From Guillardia theta CCMP2712 (taxonomy: Eukaryota > Cryptophyceae > Pyrenomonadales > Geminigeraceae): DNA of 64,000 nt. The notes beneath the pieces were generated by a model. That model was not told where the DNA came from. It saw nothing but the letters and a program-made list of their open reading frames with translations, and did no database searches. The number at the start of each line of letters is the position of its first letter. Within the stretch, counting starts at the first letter, position 1. A program made the translations under genes and the position numbers. Positions 1 to 12,400 of the stretch are shown here, in pieces. The stretch is taken from contig NW_005434672.1 in the NCBI RefSeq assembly GCF_000315625.1, positions 817,941-881,940 on the forward strand, read 5' to 3'.

Positions 1-126
1 CTTCGGCAGCGTCATTTCGATCTCGACCTCTTCCTCCAGGGCGAGCTCAATGTCGGTGCAAACCATGCACATCTTCTTGCTGCTCTCCGGCACCTCACGA
101 CGCTCACGTTGCTCGCGCACAGTCAT
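1..126 (-). CDS. partial N-terminal coding region at window edge
   Basis: An open frame of 42 codons begins with ATG at 126 and runs off the left edge of the window. It is rich in charged residues (Glu, Arg) and holds a Cys-x-x-Cys pair (MCMVC) followed by an acidic stretch. The Glu/Arg alternation would suit a helical or coiled region. There is no stop or obvious donor inside the visible part. The family is not recognisable from this fragment, and it could also be a shadow frame. Upstream of it (127-833) no gene is seen. Confidence 0.35.
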   Translation of the reverse strand, partial: MTVREQRERREVPESSKKMCMVCTDIELALEEEVEIEMTLPK

Positions 127-833
127 GCTTGTCTTGAATGTCTTGATGTAAACTTTGTTCCTGTCAAGCCCTCTCCTGCTGTCTGCCGTGTAATGTTCCT
201 CGCGTCGTTCCTCGCGTCACCACCTCCTCTCAGGCTTTATAAATCACACGACCACCCCAGTACCCACCATTCTTCTGGTCTATCACCGGGTAGTCCCGGG
301 GTCACCACTGCGACTGTCCCGACACTTGCGGTGGTGTCCTCCGAAGGAGCCGCTGAAGGGGCTGGAAGGATGCAGTATGAGGGCGATGAGTTAGGGGAGT
401 AGTATGGGGGCTTACAGGATAGTTCACTTGCGAGGCCCACGGACCGCCCGGTATCAACTACCGTGATTGTTTCTGTAAAAGAGCCGTTTCGTCATGACCG
501 TGGAAAGTTCGGCGCCTTCTGTGACTGTTCTTCACGTGACTGACCGCGTGACCACCGCATCCTCTCATCACTTGGTCTGTTCATGGTTAACTTGTGCGCC
601 CCCTTCAAGGCCCGGATGATCTCGGACCCGGAGTACCAAACTCGGGCCCCCGCCGGGGCCGGCTTGAAGCCCCGGCGGAACTTCAGCCCGGCGGGAACTT
701 GGTTAAACTTTTACTCAAAGTTAAGTTAAAAATCAGTACGAGGACAATCAGGATAAACTAATAACAGCCTCTTTTACTCAAAGTTAAGTTAAAACTTGGT
801 TAGTCCGATCAGGTCCGACGGGCGGCCGATGCC
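127..833. other. intergenic, with GC-rich patch and a duplicated 20-mer
   Basis: No convincing coding sequence. The stretch holds a GC-rich patch around 600-700 (repeated cggcggaac and cccggc runs) and then two copies of a TTTACTCAAAGTTAAGTTAA motif about 63 bp apart. It lies between a leftward partial gene and a rightward membrane-protein gene, so it probably carries both promoters. Confidence 0.5.
709..794. repeat. two direct copies of TTTACTCAAAGTTAAGTTAA
   Basis: The 20-mer TTTACTCAAAGTTAAGTTAA occurs at about 710-730 and again at 773-792, each followed by further A residues. A third, slightly longer copy lies at 39898-39922, and a partial match (ACTTTACTCAAA) is at about 22575-22586. 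All sit beside GC-rich non-coding islands, so the motif may mark the edge of a dispersed repeat. Confidence 0.7.
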
Positions 834-1846
834 ATGAGTATGGGCATGCTGCAAGAGTCGAGTTGGCAAGGGCAAGGAGGGAGCCGAGGAGGAGGATGGG
901 GAGAGAGGGGGGCGGGTGTAAGCAGAAGAATTTTAACAGATCTCAGAGGTAGGGGATGGCGTATGGAGCATGAGAGCTTGCCGTCACGAGCTTCCATTGC
1001 TGTCTGTCCTCTTTCATCTGTGGGCTCCTCTCGAGCGAGGGAAGGGTTGCGCTTGAGGGGCGGGAGCATGATGAATCTTCCCGCCTTGGCAGCTTCTCTT
1101 GAGTTCTGCATCTATGGTCTTGTCTGGGCTTCATGCTCGATTGCTACCTTCAGGTGCGCGCACTCCGACGAGCCTGGGAGCATGTCGGCAGTCTCTCTGC
1201 AAGTCGCTCTGTCTGTGATCGTGGGGATGATGCTGGCGGGCTTGTCGGACAACATTCCTGTCATGGAGACTGTCCTGCATCTACCAGAGGTCTCCAGCCA
1301 CTCCAGCTCCACAGCCTCTCCGCCTGACTCCGCTGTTCAGATGACCGTTGTTCGCTCGCTCGGGTGTGTGGTGCTTGCGATCGAGTTGTTGTATGTGAGC
1401 CTCCTCCTTGTTCCTCGGCAGCGCGTGTGCGCGCTGGGTTGACGCAACGTGCAGGCGTTCGGGCCCCTCGGCCTTGATGGCGAGCGGTTCTATCAAGCGC
1501 TGGACCCTCTCATGACTTTCCTCGTGGGCAACTTGTTCTTTAGCGGAGAGAAGGCGAGTTGGCTGCCTTTTGCCACCTGGGGGGCTGAGCGACTGCGCAG
1601 GTTGCGAAGAGGGTGAACACAGGGATTGTCCCCGTCATGCTCGTCACTGCCGCCTTCCCTTCCTCGAGCGTCGTCTACCAGTTCATGGCCGCCGTCTCCA
1701 TGCTATTGGGTCCCCCGCTCCACTTCTACAGACGTCGTTGGGACTTTCTGACTCTGCAGACTCTGACATGTGTGGCAGTTTACCAGCAAGTGGATAGCCT
1801 CGAGGGAGAGGACACGAGGCTGAAGGGAGCTGGAGGGGCGGGCTGA
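834..1846 (+). CDS. putative multi-exon membrane protein, unknown family
   Basis: Proposed exons 834-1394, 1455-1553 and 1601-1846 give 301 residues in one frame. The first intron is GT-AG (60 nt). The second (1554-1600) has a GC donor (gcgagt) and a normal AG acceptor. The start is uncertain: the first 75 or so residues are low complexity, and the paired Met codons near 1069 may be the real start. From there the protein has several hydrophobic segments typical of membrane helices (in the region after MMNLPAL, after MSAVSLQ, around the first splice, and after VNTGIV). I do not recognise the family. An alternative last exon from about 1851 would give an acidic tail ending at 1929. The gene converges on the nucleoporin gene, whose stop is at 1936. 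Confidence 0.45.
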
Positions 1847-1935
1847 GCAACGAGTCGTGGGATGTGTACATAGAGGATGATGAACTCTCATCAGGCATGT
1901 ATGATAATAGAGGTCAGTCTCTGCCATGACATGCA

Positions 1936-4575
1936 TCAGTTTGATGGGGCGAGGAAGCCCAGCATCGTGTTTGTGTCCTTCAAGTCTTTGTCGACGATGT
2001 CCGTGAGATGTCTTATCCCCTGCAAGAAACGTAGTGAGATGACAAGGAGCGTCGGGGAATGTTACCTTCAGCCTGTGCTCCAGAAACTCGTCCAATCGCT
2101 CAAGAGCTCCCTGATTCAGCATGTTCACAGGCTGCCAGCTCAGAGCACGGAGGACGAGGGGCAAGGAGAGCAGGGAGGAGGGGACACTGTCGTCCTAGTA
2201 CCTCATCGCATGCGCTGGAAGGGATTGCCCGTTGCTTCAATCTCTTCCTATCCTGTTGATCGCCCAGGTCAGTCAAAGACTTGAGTCCATCTTCGAGTAC
2301 CTGCATGCGCAGCTCGGCCATCAGCTCCTCCAGCCGCTGAAGTTTCTTCTGAAGCATCGCAGACCCTGAAAGAACGAGGAAAGTCAGGAGCGTCCTCTTG
2401 GGGAGCCCTCGCCGACCTAACAACTGATGTAGGTGATCGCTCCTGTCATTGAGGATCTAGAATATCTTCGGGTTATCCTTGGTAACTGCATGCGGTCCAC
2501 CCTCACCCGTCTCTCTTCTTCTTCTTGCCTGCTGGGCATAGTTGTTGGCTGCCGTTGCATCTCAAGTTTTCGCATGATCTCTAGCGTCCGCCTTCCCAGC
2601 TCAACCTGGCATCGAGCTATATTAGCTTGGTTCCAAAGATTCGTATTCATGCATACCTGCTTAGCTCGTCTCTGCGCAAGCATCTTGGGGAACTCGACAG
2701 CCTGAAACTCTCTCATGCGATTTACTTGCTGCTCGAAGCTCTGCAAAGACAGTCACAAATCTTTGGATGAGCGGACAAGCCTTTCAACCTGCAGCACCGC
2801 GTTCTGCTCAGCAATCTTGTCGTCTTGCATTTTGACCCTCCGTAGGAGCTGGTGGAAGCCTACGATGGGAAGGACGCAATACTTGTAGGGATTGGGATTT
2901 TCCTGCAGCACTTTGAAAACATCGAGAGGAAAGTCACTTCTCACCTGAAGTTTTGACTGGAAAAGAGGATCATTAGGAGAAGACAAAGCTGTCTGATTGA
3001 GGCCATGGCGCTCATCGGCTGGAAGCCTCATTTGTGCCTTTCACAGTTGTCGATTAGTATGCTTATCGGCATCTTCATGCTCATCACCTGCGTCAAAGGC
3101 TGCAGGACGTAATGCCTCAATCTGCAATGTGAGTTGTCAACGTCTGGTTTCCATTCTGATGTTTTCCATTGATTCTCTACAGTGTCCGGCATCTTGTCCA
3201 TGACTTTTTGAGGATCACGGTTGTCTACCGTCTCAGCTGAAAATCGTGGCATCAGGGCAGCTTTCACCATGTTTTGATCCTGTGCCACGTCAGTAAAATC
3301 CCACACAGGTTGAACAATCACATTTGCGTTCAAAGTAGAAATCTTCTTCTCTACGTCTGCTGGCCCGAGATTGGGATTCTTGAGCTCATTTACAAGGTTG
3401 TCATACGGACGAAAGCGTCCCTCCCTAGCCATTTTACCATTCATGGTCAAGACTGCTGGGTCCCATGGGTTCCATGATATGAACTGAACGTTCAAAGCCT
3501 GATACACTTCTGCTGCTTCTTCACTAAGAACTTTCTGACCAACATCTTGACCAGCCTCGTTTCTTTCACGCTCATTGATGATGTGGCTCCCAAGGAAATT
3601 GCCCATCCCTTCAATCGGTTGCACCAGGAATGCAAGATCTCCAGCATGATGCTGCGCCACGGCCTTGGTGAGAAATGCACAAGACGCATCAACAAAGGAT
3701 TGTATGAAATTACCTGTTGTGGGACACTCCACGCAGCTGATGCATTAGTTCCACCTGAGACGTGAAGTAATCATATCGATATACTAGAAACATGGAGTGA
3801 AACAGATTTGAGTAGAGAATAGGTACCGGCAGCAGGATTTGACGCGCCACCCAAGCCTTCACATGGTCAGGTGTACCACCAGCCAAACAAAAAGAATATA
3901 CCTGTGGATGCTCCGAACCCTCCTCCTGTCGACGCCCCGAAACCTCCTCCTGTCGACGCCCCGAAACCTCCTCCTGTCGACGCCCCGAACCCTCCCCCTG
4001 TCGACGCCCCGAAACCTCCTCCTGTCGACGCCCCGAAACCTCCTCCTGTCGACGCCCCGAAACCTCCTCCTGTCGACGCCCCGAACCCTCCCCCTGTCGA
4101 CGCCCCGAAACCTCCCCCTGTCGACGCCCCGAACCCTCCCCCTGTCGACGCCCCGAAACCTCCCCCTGTCGACGCCCCGAACCCTCCCCCTGTCGACGCC
4201 CCGAACCCTCCCCCTGTCGACGCCCCGAACCCTCCTCCTGTCGACGCCCCGAACCCTCCTCCTGTTGACGCCCCGAAACCTCCTCCTGTTGACGCCCCGA
4301 ACCCTCCTCCTGTCGACGCCCCGAACCCTCCTCCTGTTGACGCCCCGAACCCTCCCCCTGTCGATGCTCCAAAGCCAAAGGAAGAAGTTGGCTTTGCTGC
4401 TCCAAACGTGGATCCGGCCGCGGAGGAGCCGAACCCTCCTCCTGTCGACTGGTTGGCTCCAAACCCAGCTCCGAATCCTTCGAGAGAAATCAATTTCCAA
4501 ATGTAGCGACAGAGAGTTCAAATGAAATGTATTCCCAACACCAGGCTCGACCTGCCTCCAAGTACCAAACTGCAT
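1936..4575 (-). CDS. NUP54: Nup54-like FG-repeat nucleoporin
   Basis: Twelve exons (from the start: 4566-4575, 3902-4477, 3827-3856, 3714-3754, 3088-3663, 2789-3037, 2657-2740, 2425-2605, 2301-2365, 2202-2252, 2066-2131, 1936-2019) give 670 residues with every phase closing. The first exon is only 10 nt and splices to give MQFGFGAGFG. The N-terminal third is about 19 near-identical GFGASTGG units, an FG domain of the kind that lines the nuclear pore channel. The C-terminal third matches the Nup54/Nup57 pattern: a NPNP segment, IVGFHQLLRRV, then helices with ELGRRTLEIMRKLE and a Leu-rich coiled coil, which in this family assembles with Nup62 and Nup58. The central part (NPWDPAVL region) is less familiar. 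Introns are 45-120 nt. Nup54 is the best fit; another FG nucleoporin of the Nup62 complex is possible. Confidence 0.68.
3902..4375 (-). repeat. 24-bp tandem array coding FG repeats
   Basis: About 19 tandem copies of a 24-bp unit encode GFGASTGG inside exon 2 of the nucleoporin gene. Copies differ almost only at a few third positions (cct/ccc, gtc/gtt, aac/aaa on the + strand), which suggests recent expansion or ongoing homogenisation. Because the period is a multiple of three and the unit lacks stops, several other frames are also open across the array; those are shadows. Confidence 0.9.
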
Positions 4576-5714
4576 CGCGAGTAACCTCGCTCAGCCGTGA
4601 CATCATTCTCTTTCTCTGCTCTTTTCTCTAGAACACCTTGAGCCAAGTCTCTCTCGCTCCCTCTCTATCTATCAGTCTGCATTCTGAGTAAATTCAGCCC
4701 ACGCACGTGATCCAGGGATTGGAAAGCTCGTCCTTCGTCACCGCCACCTCTGTTGGCTTCAATCCTTCACTGCCTCCATACACATTCCAACTGCTAGTCT
4801 ATCAAAAATCATTCTATTGCTGCTCATGTCATCCGTTCCTACCATCGCCACTGCCGCTTGCATTACTGGATCCCAAGCACATGGCAGTTTTGCCCCACTC
4901 GTGTCGTGCCCCTACACTTGTTGCCTCGTTCGCTCCTCCCGTCTCACTCCTTCTGATGTCTCACTATCTCGCTTGCTTGCTGAAACTGTTCTACCCTCTC
5001 CCTCCTCTCTCCCATCCTCCTCCTCCCCACTCCTCCGGCATACCTGCTCCGAAGTTCATTGCCGCTCTTCCAACCACCCCTACTCCCCCTTCTGCTCCAA
5101 GCCCCAGATGCGAACTACCCTACGGTCCTTGGGGCTTTCTACGAGATACCCCCTACCTCTCATTAGAACCTAAAATGACCCCACAAATGCCAGTCAATGG
5201 ACCCCTACCTTTTTCAATCACCCCTACATCAACCACCCTACCGTGCCCTCCAAATTTTTGAAACCATGAGCGGGGATGAGGGTGACTGACCGGTATGAGG
5301 GGGATGAGTAAGACATAGGTGGGATGAGGGCACCATCCAGAAATAGAGCAAATCGGCTGACTACCCCTCAAAGTCTGGTCTACCGTACCCCTGCTTTGTA
5401 CATGTACTCTACCATGCTTGGATGCCAGGGATCGAAAACCAGTGCAGACGACTGGGGACGGGAAGGAGCAGAGGAGGGAAAAGCAGCAAAAGATCTTGTT
5501 CGATACGTACAGCAGCAGTCTCTAGCAAGAGGGGGAGAGGGAGCGCAGGAAAGTCAACCATTGAGGGGATTTTCCTCATTTCATGTTGAAGTGCGGTCAG
5601 ACAGGATTGTAGTTTGTCTGGGCTGGAATTTCTTGTTGCAAAATATTGACCATGTTTTCTAGCAGGTATGAACATTGTCTACGTACCGGCTGCCCAGGCA
5701 CCTGAGGTATTGAC
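4576..5714. other. divergent intergenic region
   Basis: This gap separates two divergent genes, the nucleoporin to the left and the M13 peptidase to the right. Most of it is C/T-rich on the + strand with no supported exon. At 5170-5260 a C-rich block (ACCCCTAC-like) is followed at 5265-5340 by a G-rich block (GAGGGGGATGAG-like), one of the dispersed intergenic block pairs found throughout the window. Confidence 0.5.
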
Positions 5715-8529
5715 GTGAAATGTGGCCAAATTCCGACTGAGCGTGGAAACTTGCAGGGCTACTACACATTCGAGTTACCCCTGATCCGTCGGAGGAGCTC
5801 GAGGAGCAAGAAAGCTCTTCTTGCCGCATGTGGGTCAGTCGCTATAGCCGCATGCGTGCTTTTGCTTTCCGGGGCAAGCACGAGGATGGAGGCGTTGACC
5901 AAGTGGGCAAAGACGTCGATTGTTGGCGACGCAAACATGTTAGCAACTTGGCGCAAGAGCAGAAGCAGCTTCTTGATGCAGCTCCCTGAGGAGTACCCGG
6001 AATCAGTCAAAAAGGCCATGAACTTCAGCCAAGACCCCTGCGATAACTTCTTCGAGTTCTCTTGCGGAAGCTGGGTAGCACAGGCCCAGATCCCTCCCTC
6101 GCAAGGCGGGATTGCAATGGCGTGGGACGAGGCCGAAGACAAGTCATACGAGACCCTGCACTCGTTGATGTTGAAAGATTATCCTCAAGACTCCAAGTTT
6201 CGCAAGGTTCAGGATTGGTTTCATTCCTGCATGGATACGGAAAGGGTTGAGAGTTTGCATGCCCAACCCTTGCGTCCGTGGTTGGCGGTGGTAGACGGGA
6301 TCAAGAACCATGAGCAACTTTGGGATGCCATGGTGAAGTTGCAGCTCTGGAGCATTCCAACTCCCATCAGCCTGCAGGTGACTACCGATGAGAAGGACCC
6401 GTCGGTGAACGACCTCTTCCTCGATGCTGGCGGGCTGATCCTGCCTGACGCCACCTACTACGATGATGAGGATGCAGACTCAGTCGCGGCCATGCAGTCT
6501 CTGAAGGAGTATGTCCATCGCATCGTGAAGCTTTCGGGTTACTCTGATGTCGAGGCGGAAGAGGCTGCCAACAGAACTCTTGAGATCGAGATGGCCTTCT
6601 CTGAAGCACAGTTCGAAGAGCCCGCCAAGGACCTTGACGACGGTTTCGACCATTACAACCTGACCCAGCTGGAGCAAAACTCTCCGCACATCCCCTGGGC
6701 CAAGTACTTTGCCGGGCTCAAGGCGGGTTGCGAGAGAGCAGGGGTCACATGCCTGTCAGATTTGAACGAGGGGAGGAAGAAGATCGTTTTAGACTCTCCT
6801 GTCTTCTACAGCACCCTCTCAGAAATGTTTGCCAACAATTCTGCTGAATACTGGGTCCCATACTTGCGAACGCATGTGATCTACAACCTGTCGCCGCTGC
6901 TCTCCTCCAACTTCCTGAACGCCACGTTCAAGCTGGATGCCGAGCTCGAGGGCACGGAAACTTTGCCGCCGCGATGGAAGAAATGTGTCGCAGCTGTCAA
7001 ACACGCTCTGCCAGGGTTGACGGATCAGCTTTACATCCAGTCGGTCTTCCCACCCAAAGCCAAGCAAGACGCTGAGCAGATGATGGAGCAGCTCCGAGAT
7101 TCTTTTATCGAAAACTTGGAGCATGTGTCGTGGATGGACAACGAGGCAAGAAGCCAGTGGAGGCTGTTGTTGTGCGTGACAAGCCATCCTTGCAGACCAA
7201 GACTGCTGCGTTGGAGAAGGCCAAGAACATCGAGTTCAACATCGGCTCCCCCTCTTCGTGGTGCTTGATTGTGTTTCTGTGAATGCCGTGGACCAGCAGT
7301 CTGACGTTGCGCAGGTCAAAGATTTTGCAAGACTACCCCGTCTCGGCGCAGAGCTACTTCAACAACAGCATGCAAGCATATCATCGCCAGCAGATCCACA
7401 TGCTCAGCAAAGTGGACAAGAAGGTAGACAGGAAAGAATGGAGTATGCGTGCTAGCACTGTAAATGCATACTACGACAACGGCGTCACGTCTCTCTTTGT
7501 GCCAGCAGCAGTGCTGCAGGTAGGCAAAGCCCAGACAGGGAGCGATGTTGACGCTGGTGCAGCCGCCCTTCTTCAGTGATACCTACAAGGCCGTGCGAAA
7601 CTTTGGGGGGATCGGGTAGGAGGATGGCAGCCGGCAGCCATGGATCTGACGCCTCGTGGCAGCTGTGTGATGGGACATGAGTTCACACATGGCTTCGATA
7701 ACACGGGGAGAAAGTTCGACGCGCACTCTCGCATGCGGGAGTGGTGGCAGAAGCCTGTAGTGTCGGTAGACTGCTGCTCTCTTCTTGTCTTGCAGGTTGA
7801 CCTTGCTGAGCAGCGCTTCCGGGAACACTCTCACTGCATCGAGAAGCTCTACGACAACTTCGAGATCGCGGGCGAGAACGGTAAGGCCCCAGCCGCACAT
7901 GAGGACGTTTGCTTATGGCCGGGCAGTCGATGGGAACGGGACGCTGGGGGAGAACATCGCAGACATGGGGGGGCTGAAGATTTCGCTGCGAGCATGGGAG
8001 CACTTGCACACACAGGTAACTTTGACGCGCATGTGCGAATTGTGAGTCACCAGGATGGCAGACACACGGCGCTCCTCCGAGCCTGCAAGAGCAGCGACTC
8101 TTCTTTGTCAGGTACCGTCGAGGAGAACGAGGCCCGCCGTCCTAACTGCTCTGCTCTGCAGCTTCGCTCAGAACTGGTGCGACAAGAACAGGCAGAAGGC
8201 TGAGGAGCAGGTGCCTTTCCCACCTGGTGCCTCGTCGATCCTCTAACGTTGACCCGCCCCAGACCGTCTTGACGGACGAGCATAGTCCCAACATCTTCCG
8301 TGTCAACGGGCCCGTGTCTCAGAACCCTGACTTCGCCCAGGCCTTCGGTTTGCGTTTCTTGCCCGATCCGTCTTGCACTGAGCATGAGGCTGCAGGATGC
8401 CCCGTTGGTTCGCCCATGAACCCCAACCACAGGTGTGTCCTCTGGAAGGACGTTGCGCCCTCCGAGGAGCTGCTCTTCCGCAAGCTTGAGAAGGACCGCA
8501 AGCTCCGAGCCTTGCGGTCGGACAGATAG
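5715..8529 (+). CDS. M13-family zinc metallopeptidase (neprilysin/ECE type)
   Basis: Ten exons (5715-7145, 7196-7272, 7315-7519, 7563-7615, 7663-7756, 7796-7880, 7927-8015, 8062-8111, 8162-8210, 8263-8529) total 2400 nt and give 799 residues. A short cytoplasmic N-terminus is followed by one membrane anchor (about residues 34-53), so this is a type II ectopeptidase. The ectodomain starts with the family's [14 protein letters not shown] motif. The zinc site is HEFTH at 594-598 with the third ligand in GENIAD (Glu 657), exactly 63 residues after the first His as in neprilysin; NAYYD and the RVNGP motif are also present. The protein continues about 28 residues past the usual C-terminal C-x-x-W. 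The first intron (7146-7195) uses a GC donor, which is needed to restore the [14 protein letters not shown] motif. The second junction (7272/7315) is the least certain. Substrates cannot be inferred. Confidence 0.93.
7146..7195 (+). other. GC-AG intron in the M13 peptidase gene
   Basis: This 50-nt intron begins GCAAGA and ends CCTTGCAG. Using it joins WMDNE to TKTAALEKA, the conserved M13 helix. The nearest GT donor three codons later would put the next exon out of frame. The donor GCAAG(A) fits the known GC-AG consensus. Confidence 0.75.
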
Positions 8530-9414
8530 ATCATCAATAGTCACTCCCCGCCGCTGCTCTACCATCAGTCCTTGTCTTCCTCACCAGATCTTGATGCTTC
8601 TGGAGGCTGAGTCCCCGGCTTCCGAAGCTGGGCTAGGCTTCTGTTTCAAGCTGTACATATGTATCTTGCCTTGAGGTTACTTAACAGTAATGAAAGTCAC
8701 ATTCACTGTAACGGGGTGGGCGGGGCCGTGCTGAGCCACAGCCTGTATCATGAACGGTGCCGGACTCGGAGGCTCATCAGGACAGGCTGCCACACCATGG
8801 CAAAGATTCATTCGGCCGCACTCGCGCCGGCACGGTGAAGCTGCTGGGGCACCGGCGCCGGGCCCCGGGGGTCTGCCTGGGCACTGCCTGGGGTCGCGCA
8901 GGGGGTCGCGCCGCCGTGCCACGGTGTAGGTTGAAGGTGGGATGAGGGCTCCATACTGTTGACGAAGCCAGTTGAAGTCGAAGAGTTGGATCAGTCATCT
9001 ATAACCGTTTTCCGTTACTCAAGACGAGGCGGCTTTTCGTGAGGAATGGCGGGTCAGTGCGCGGGGAGAGGACAGGAAGGGAGAGGGAAAAGGCGATGCC
9101 CGCGCCGAGATCATGGCGGGAGCCTGTAGGTCACAACCAGAAACAAAGAATCTCCCCCCCTCGATAGCTCACCACTTGTCTCGCTCCTCCGCTGGTTAGG
9201 TGGAAGCCTCAAGCTTGCCGAGAGAGCAGGAGGGCTTGCCTCGAGTGCCTGCCCGCTATCGAGACACCAACGACCACTCGACCCGTTACTGACTCGAACA
9301 CCAGAGAAGAAGTGCATCGTGTGAGTTCTGGGAAGGATGAGAGCCAGCTTTCCTGTTGCGTTCAGGCCTTTCGCCTGTGACCACCTTTCAACCTGATCCC
9401 GGCGTTGAGATGAC
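8530..9414. other. intergenic, with a GC-rich island
   Basis: No supported exon. A GC-rich island spans about 8700-8940 (ggcaccggcgccgggccccggggg and similar). The remainder is probably the 3' end of the peptidase transcript and the promoter and leader of the next gene. Confidence 0.5.
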
Positions 9415-12400
9415 ATGAGGGAACGGAAAAAGCTCTTGTTCCTCGTATGTGCAAGCATCCTGTGCGTTGCACGTGCGCCATCACCTATCCTTCCCCAGCA
9501 TATAACATCCGCTGATCCCTTCAACCCGGAGGCAGCATCGAGCTGGACCAATCAGGTTTATCCGCCTCAGTTCCAGGACAAGAATGGGCGGTGGCTTTAC
9601 CTGCCGTCAGTGGGGACGCAGCCTTACATCTCGATCTTCATCATCCAGTCGAGCGCCTGCGGCTACATGTATGTGAAGTCCAAGGCTGAACTCCCGACGT
9701 TGGGCTCGAGGATCCGACTTAGCGCCAACCTTGACCTCGTCTTTTCTGTGCAGAAGGTATTTGATGGGGCGAAGCAACCTGCTGGGTCTGTGCTGGATTC
9801 TAGCGCAGCGTTTGCTTATGTCTGCAGCGCCGACGGGAAGTCGTACAAGCTGAACAATGCTCCTGGACGATGGACGCTGGATTTGTTGTTACCGGCTCAG
9901 TATGGCCTTCCAGACCTCTCCGACACCGGTGTGGCGGCTCCGCCACAATTCTACGAGGTCGACACATCTCTGAATGCGACAGATCCTTTCCTTGTGTGTC
10001 CCAGAGCAAGCAACTGTCTAGCAGACACCCAGTTCGTATGTGACAAGTTCGGTTCAGACCTCTACTTCGCGATCCATTGCTCATGTCGACCGACCGAGTC
10101 TGCAAAGTCTTGGAACGGCTCGTTGATGAGCTTCTCTGACTCAAGTGACATCGTCGGTGCTCTCCCCCTTCGGGTGTGGACTTCTACTGCAAACACCGTG
10201 ATAAGGTATACCACGGACGGCACCGATCCAAATGAGGACTACGGGAATCTTGTTTATTCGGGGGATACAATATGTTTGAGCCACAGTGGGATCATCAAAG
10301 CTGTCAGCTACTTTCCAAGGATGCTGGGAGAGACCGTGAGAAGGAGCAGGATCGCTCAGACCCCTTACACCATGATTCGGATGGTGGAGCCGAGGATGAG
10401 GATCTTGCCAGTGGGTCACTACCAAGAAATGCTTCAGCTTGTGAACGAGCCTTGCCCGCTGGATGGCAGCGGAGGTTATCTCTCAGTGCAGTTCGTTGAT
10501 AGCTACAGGATTATGCGCAGCACAGGGTGCCCTACTTATCCTGTCTCTGCAGGAACAGGGCCGGCTTTGGCTACTTACAGGAGCTGGGAATTTCACTTCC
10601 CATCGATTCCGACATTGATGAACGAATCGATGTTGGTTGTGAACCTTACAGGCATCATCGGGATTGCGATCAACGGAGTCCCCATGTTCGCTGCGCCGGA
10701 TTCGCTCCAAGACTCTTCGTACCAGGAGGAATTGAGCCTCCGTGACAGTTGCGGAGGCTTGCCCTTCACAGTATCATGCGAGGCATCTTCCTGCTCGGAC
10801 CCATCGAGTTTCAGCTACACCCTTGAAGGGCTGTATCACTATCGACCTTTTTCTCCTTGTCTCTTCACCAACGAATCGGATGGCCATTCTTCTCTTCTGG
10901 GCTTCAAGCTCGACGGGATCCCAGTCTACGGTCCCTTCCAGTCTGTGAATCAGTTTCCGAGCGACTTGGACGAATGCGGCGGGCATGTAGATCCTGTCCA
11001 CAAGTTCTATCACTATCACGCCGTCCTTGACAGACCTCAACTGATGAGTTGCTTCAAGGGATGTGTCACCGCAGACATGATCGTTCATCTGAATCCGCTC
11101 CTGGCTCAATCCCTTGGTTCACACTGCGTGCCTGCTGCAGTCCAGCATGTTCAGGCCTACACTTCCTTCCTCCATCGCCAGATTCCTGGGGCAGTGCTAG
11201 AGTCATCGCTGCTCTTCCCGGGGAACTACTCCAGCTACATGAGCGTGGAGATCTCGTGCTCGTCCTTCGAAGGGGTCGGGGTTGTTGTCTACAACGTGAC
11301 CGGCAGCAAGTACCTCCGATGCGAGGCGATGGACTGCGTCAAGGTAGTCGGGGAAAGCACGAGCGGGCGAGCTATCGGAAGAGCTCAGGTCGTTGTCTAC
11401 GACAGGGCGGTCGTGTCTGCTCGGTGTGAAAGTCCAGGGTTGGAGCCAAGTCGCGTCTTGGCGACGCAGGAGCTCAAGGTTTACGACGTTGCGTTCAACC
11501 CACTGTGGGAGTCCACGAAGGGGCTGTGGAACTTCACGGATCGATCGACGTATCATGGGCTCTATCAGCGACAAAGGTCCATCGTGCAGGGGGGATGTAC
11601 AGAGCTGTACGACACCGTCGTCTCCCCGTCGCTGGTGCTGGACTTGACCGGCAGGATGGGCGACCTCCTCTTATCCCCTCCGTCGTGCATCACGACAGCC
11701 CCTGTGTGGAATGCTCAGGACCAGCCCTCCCTCTTCAACATGACCTCCGACATGCTGGGACTGAGCGGCCTCGTCTTCGATCAAACCATCGCTGTCAACG
11801 GCCTCGTTGTCCCGTCGTCTGCCAGTGACCTCGTGGCCTCTGGGAAGCTCCCTCGCTCCTCGATGACGCTCGAGCTCTGGGTCGGTGGGGTGGACCTCTC
11901 CAAGGGCAGCGGGATCTTCTGTGGGATCGTGTCGTTGCGGCCTGGCTTCCTGGGGAAGGGTTGGTATGTGGGCTACGACGTGGTGAGAGTGGGAGTGGAG
12001 GACTTGGTTGAGATCTACTTCTCCATCTCCTCAGAGGGGAGCGATGTCCATGGGAGGGGAGGGCTGCGGACGGTCAGGAAGCGGTACCCGAGCTCGCTCC
12101 TCTCCGGATGGACCCATGTCGTGTGTGTTTACGATGCATCTGAATTATTTTTGTACATTAACGGGGAGCTAGATGCAGTCCAGAAAGCATGCGATTCGGA
12201 CTTCTGCGGGAATATAACTTACCCTGTCATCGACAATCTATTCATCAAAGAGAATGTATACTTCTCTGTCGGAAAGTTACACCTTAACAACAAGAATGTA
12301 TGGCTCAACGGCGTCTTCGGCTTGTTGAGGATCATGGAAAGTGTCCTCAACCCAATGCAGATCAAGGCCTCGTCTATGCGGATCAACTACAAGCTTGACA

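Noticed and set aside
3839-4575. Long open frames on both strands across the nucleoporin repeat (poly PVDAPNPP, poly GVDRRRVR and others)
   Set aside because: They arise because the 24-bp unit is divisible by three and lacks stops. Only the FG frame joins to the conserved nucleoporin exons.
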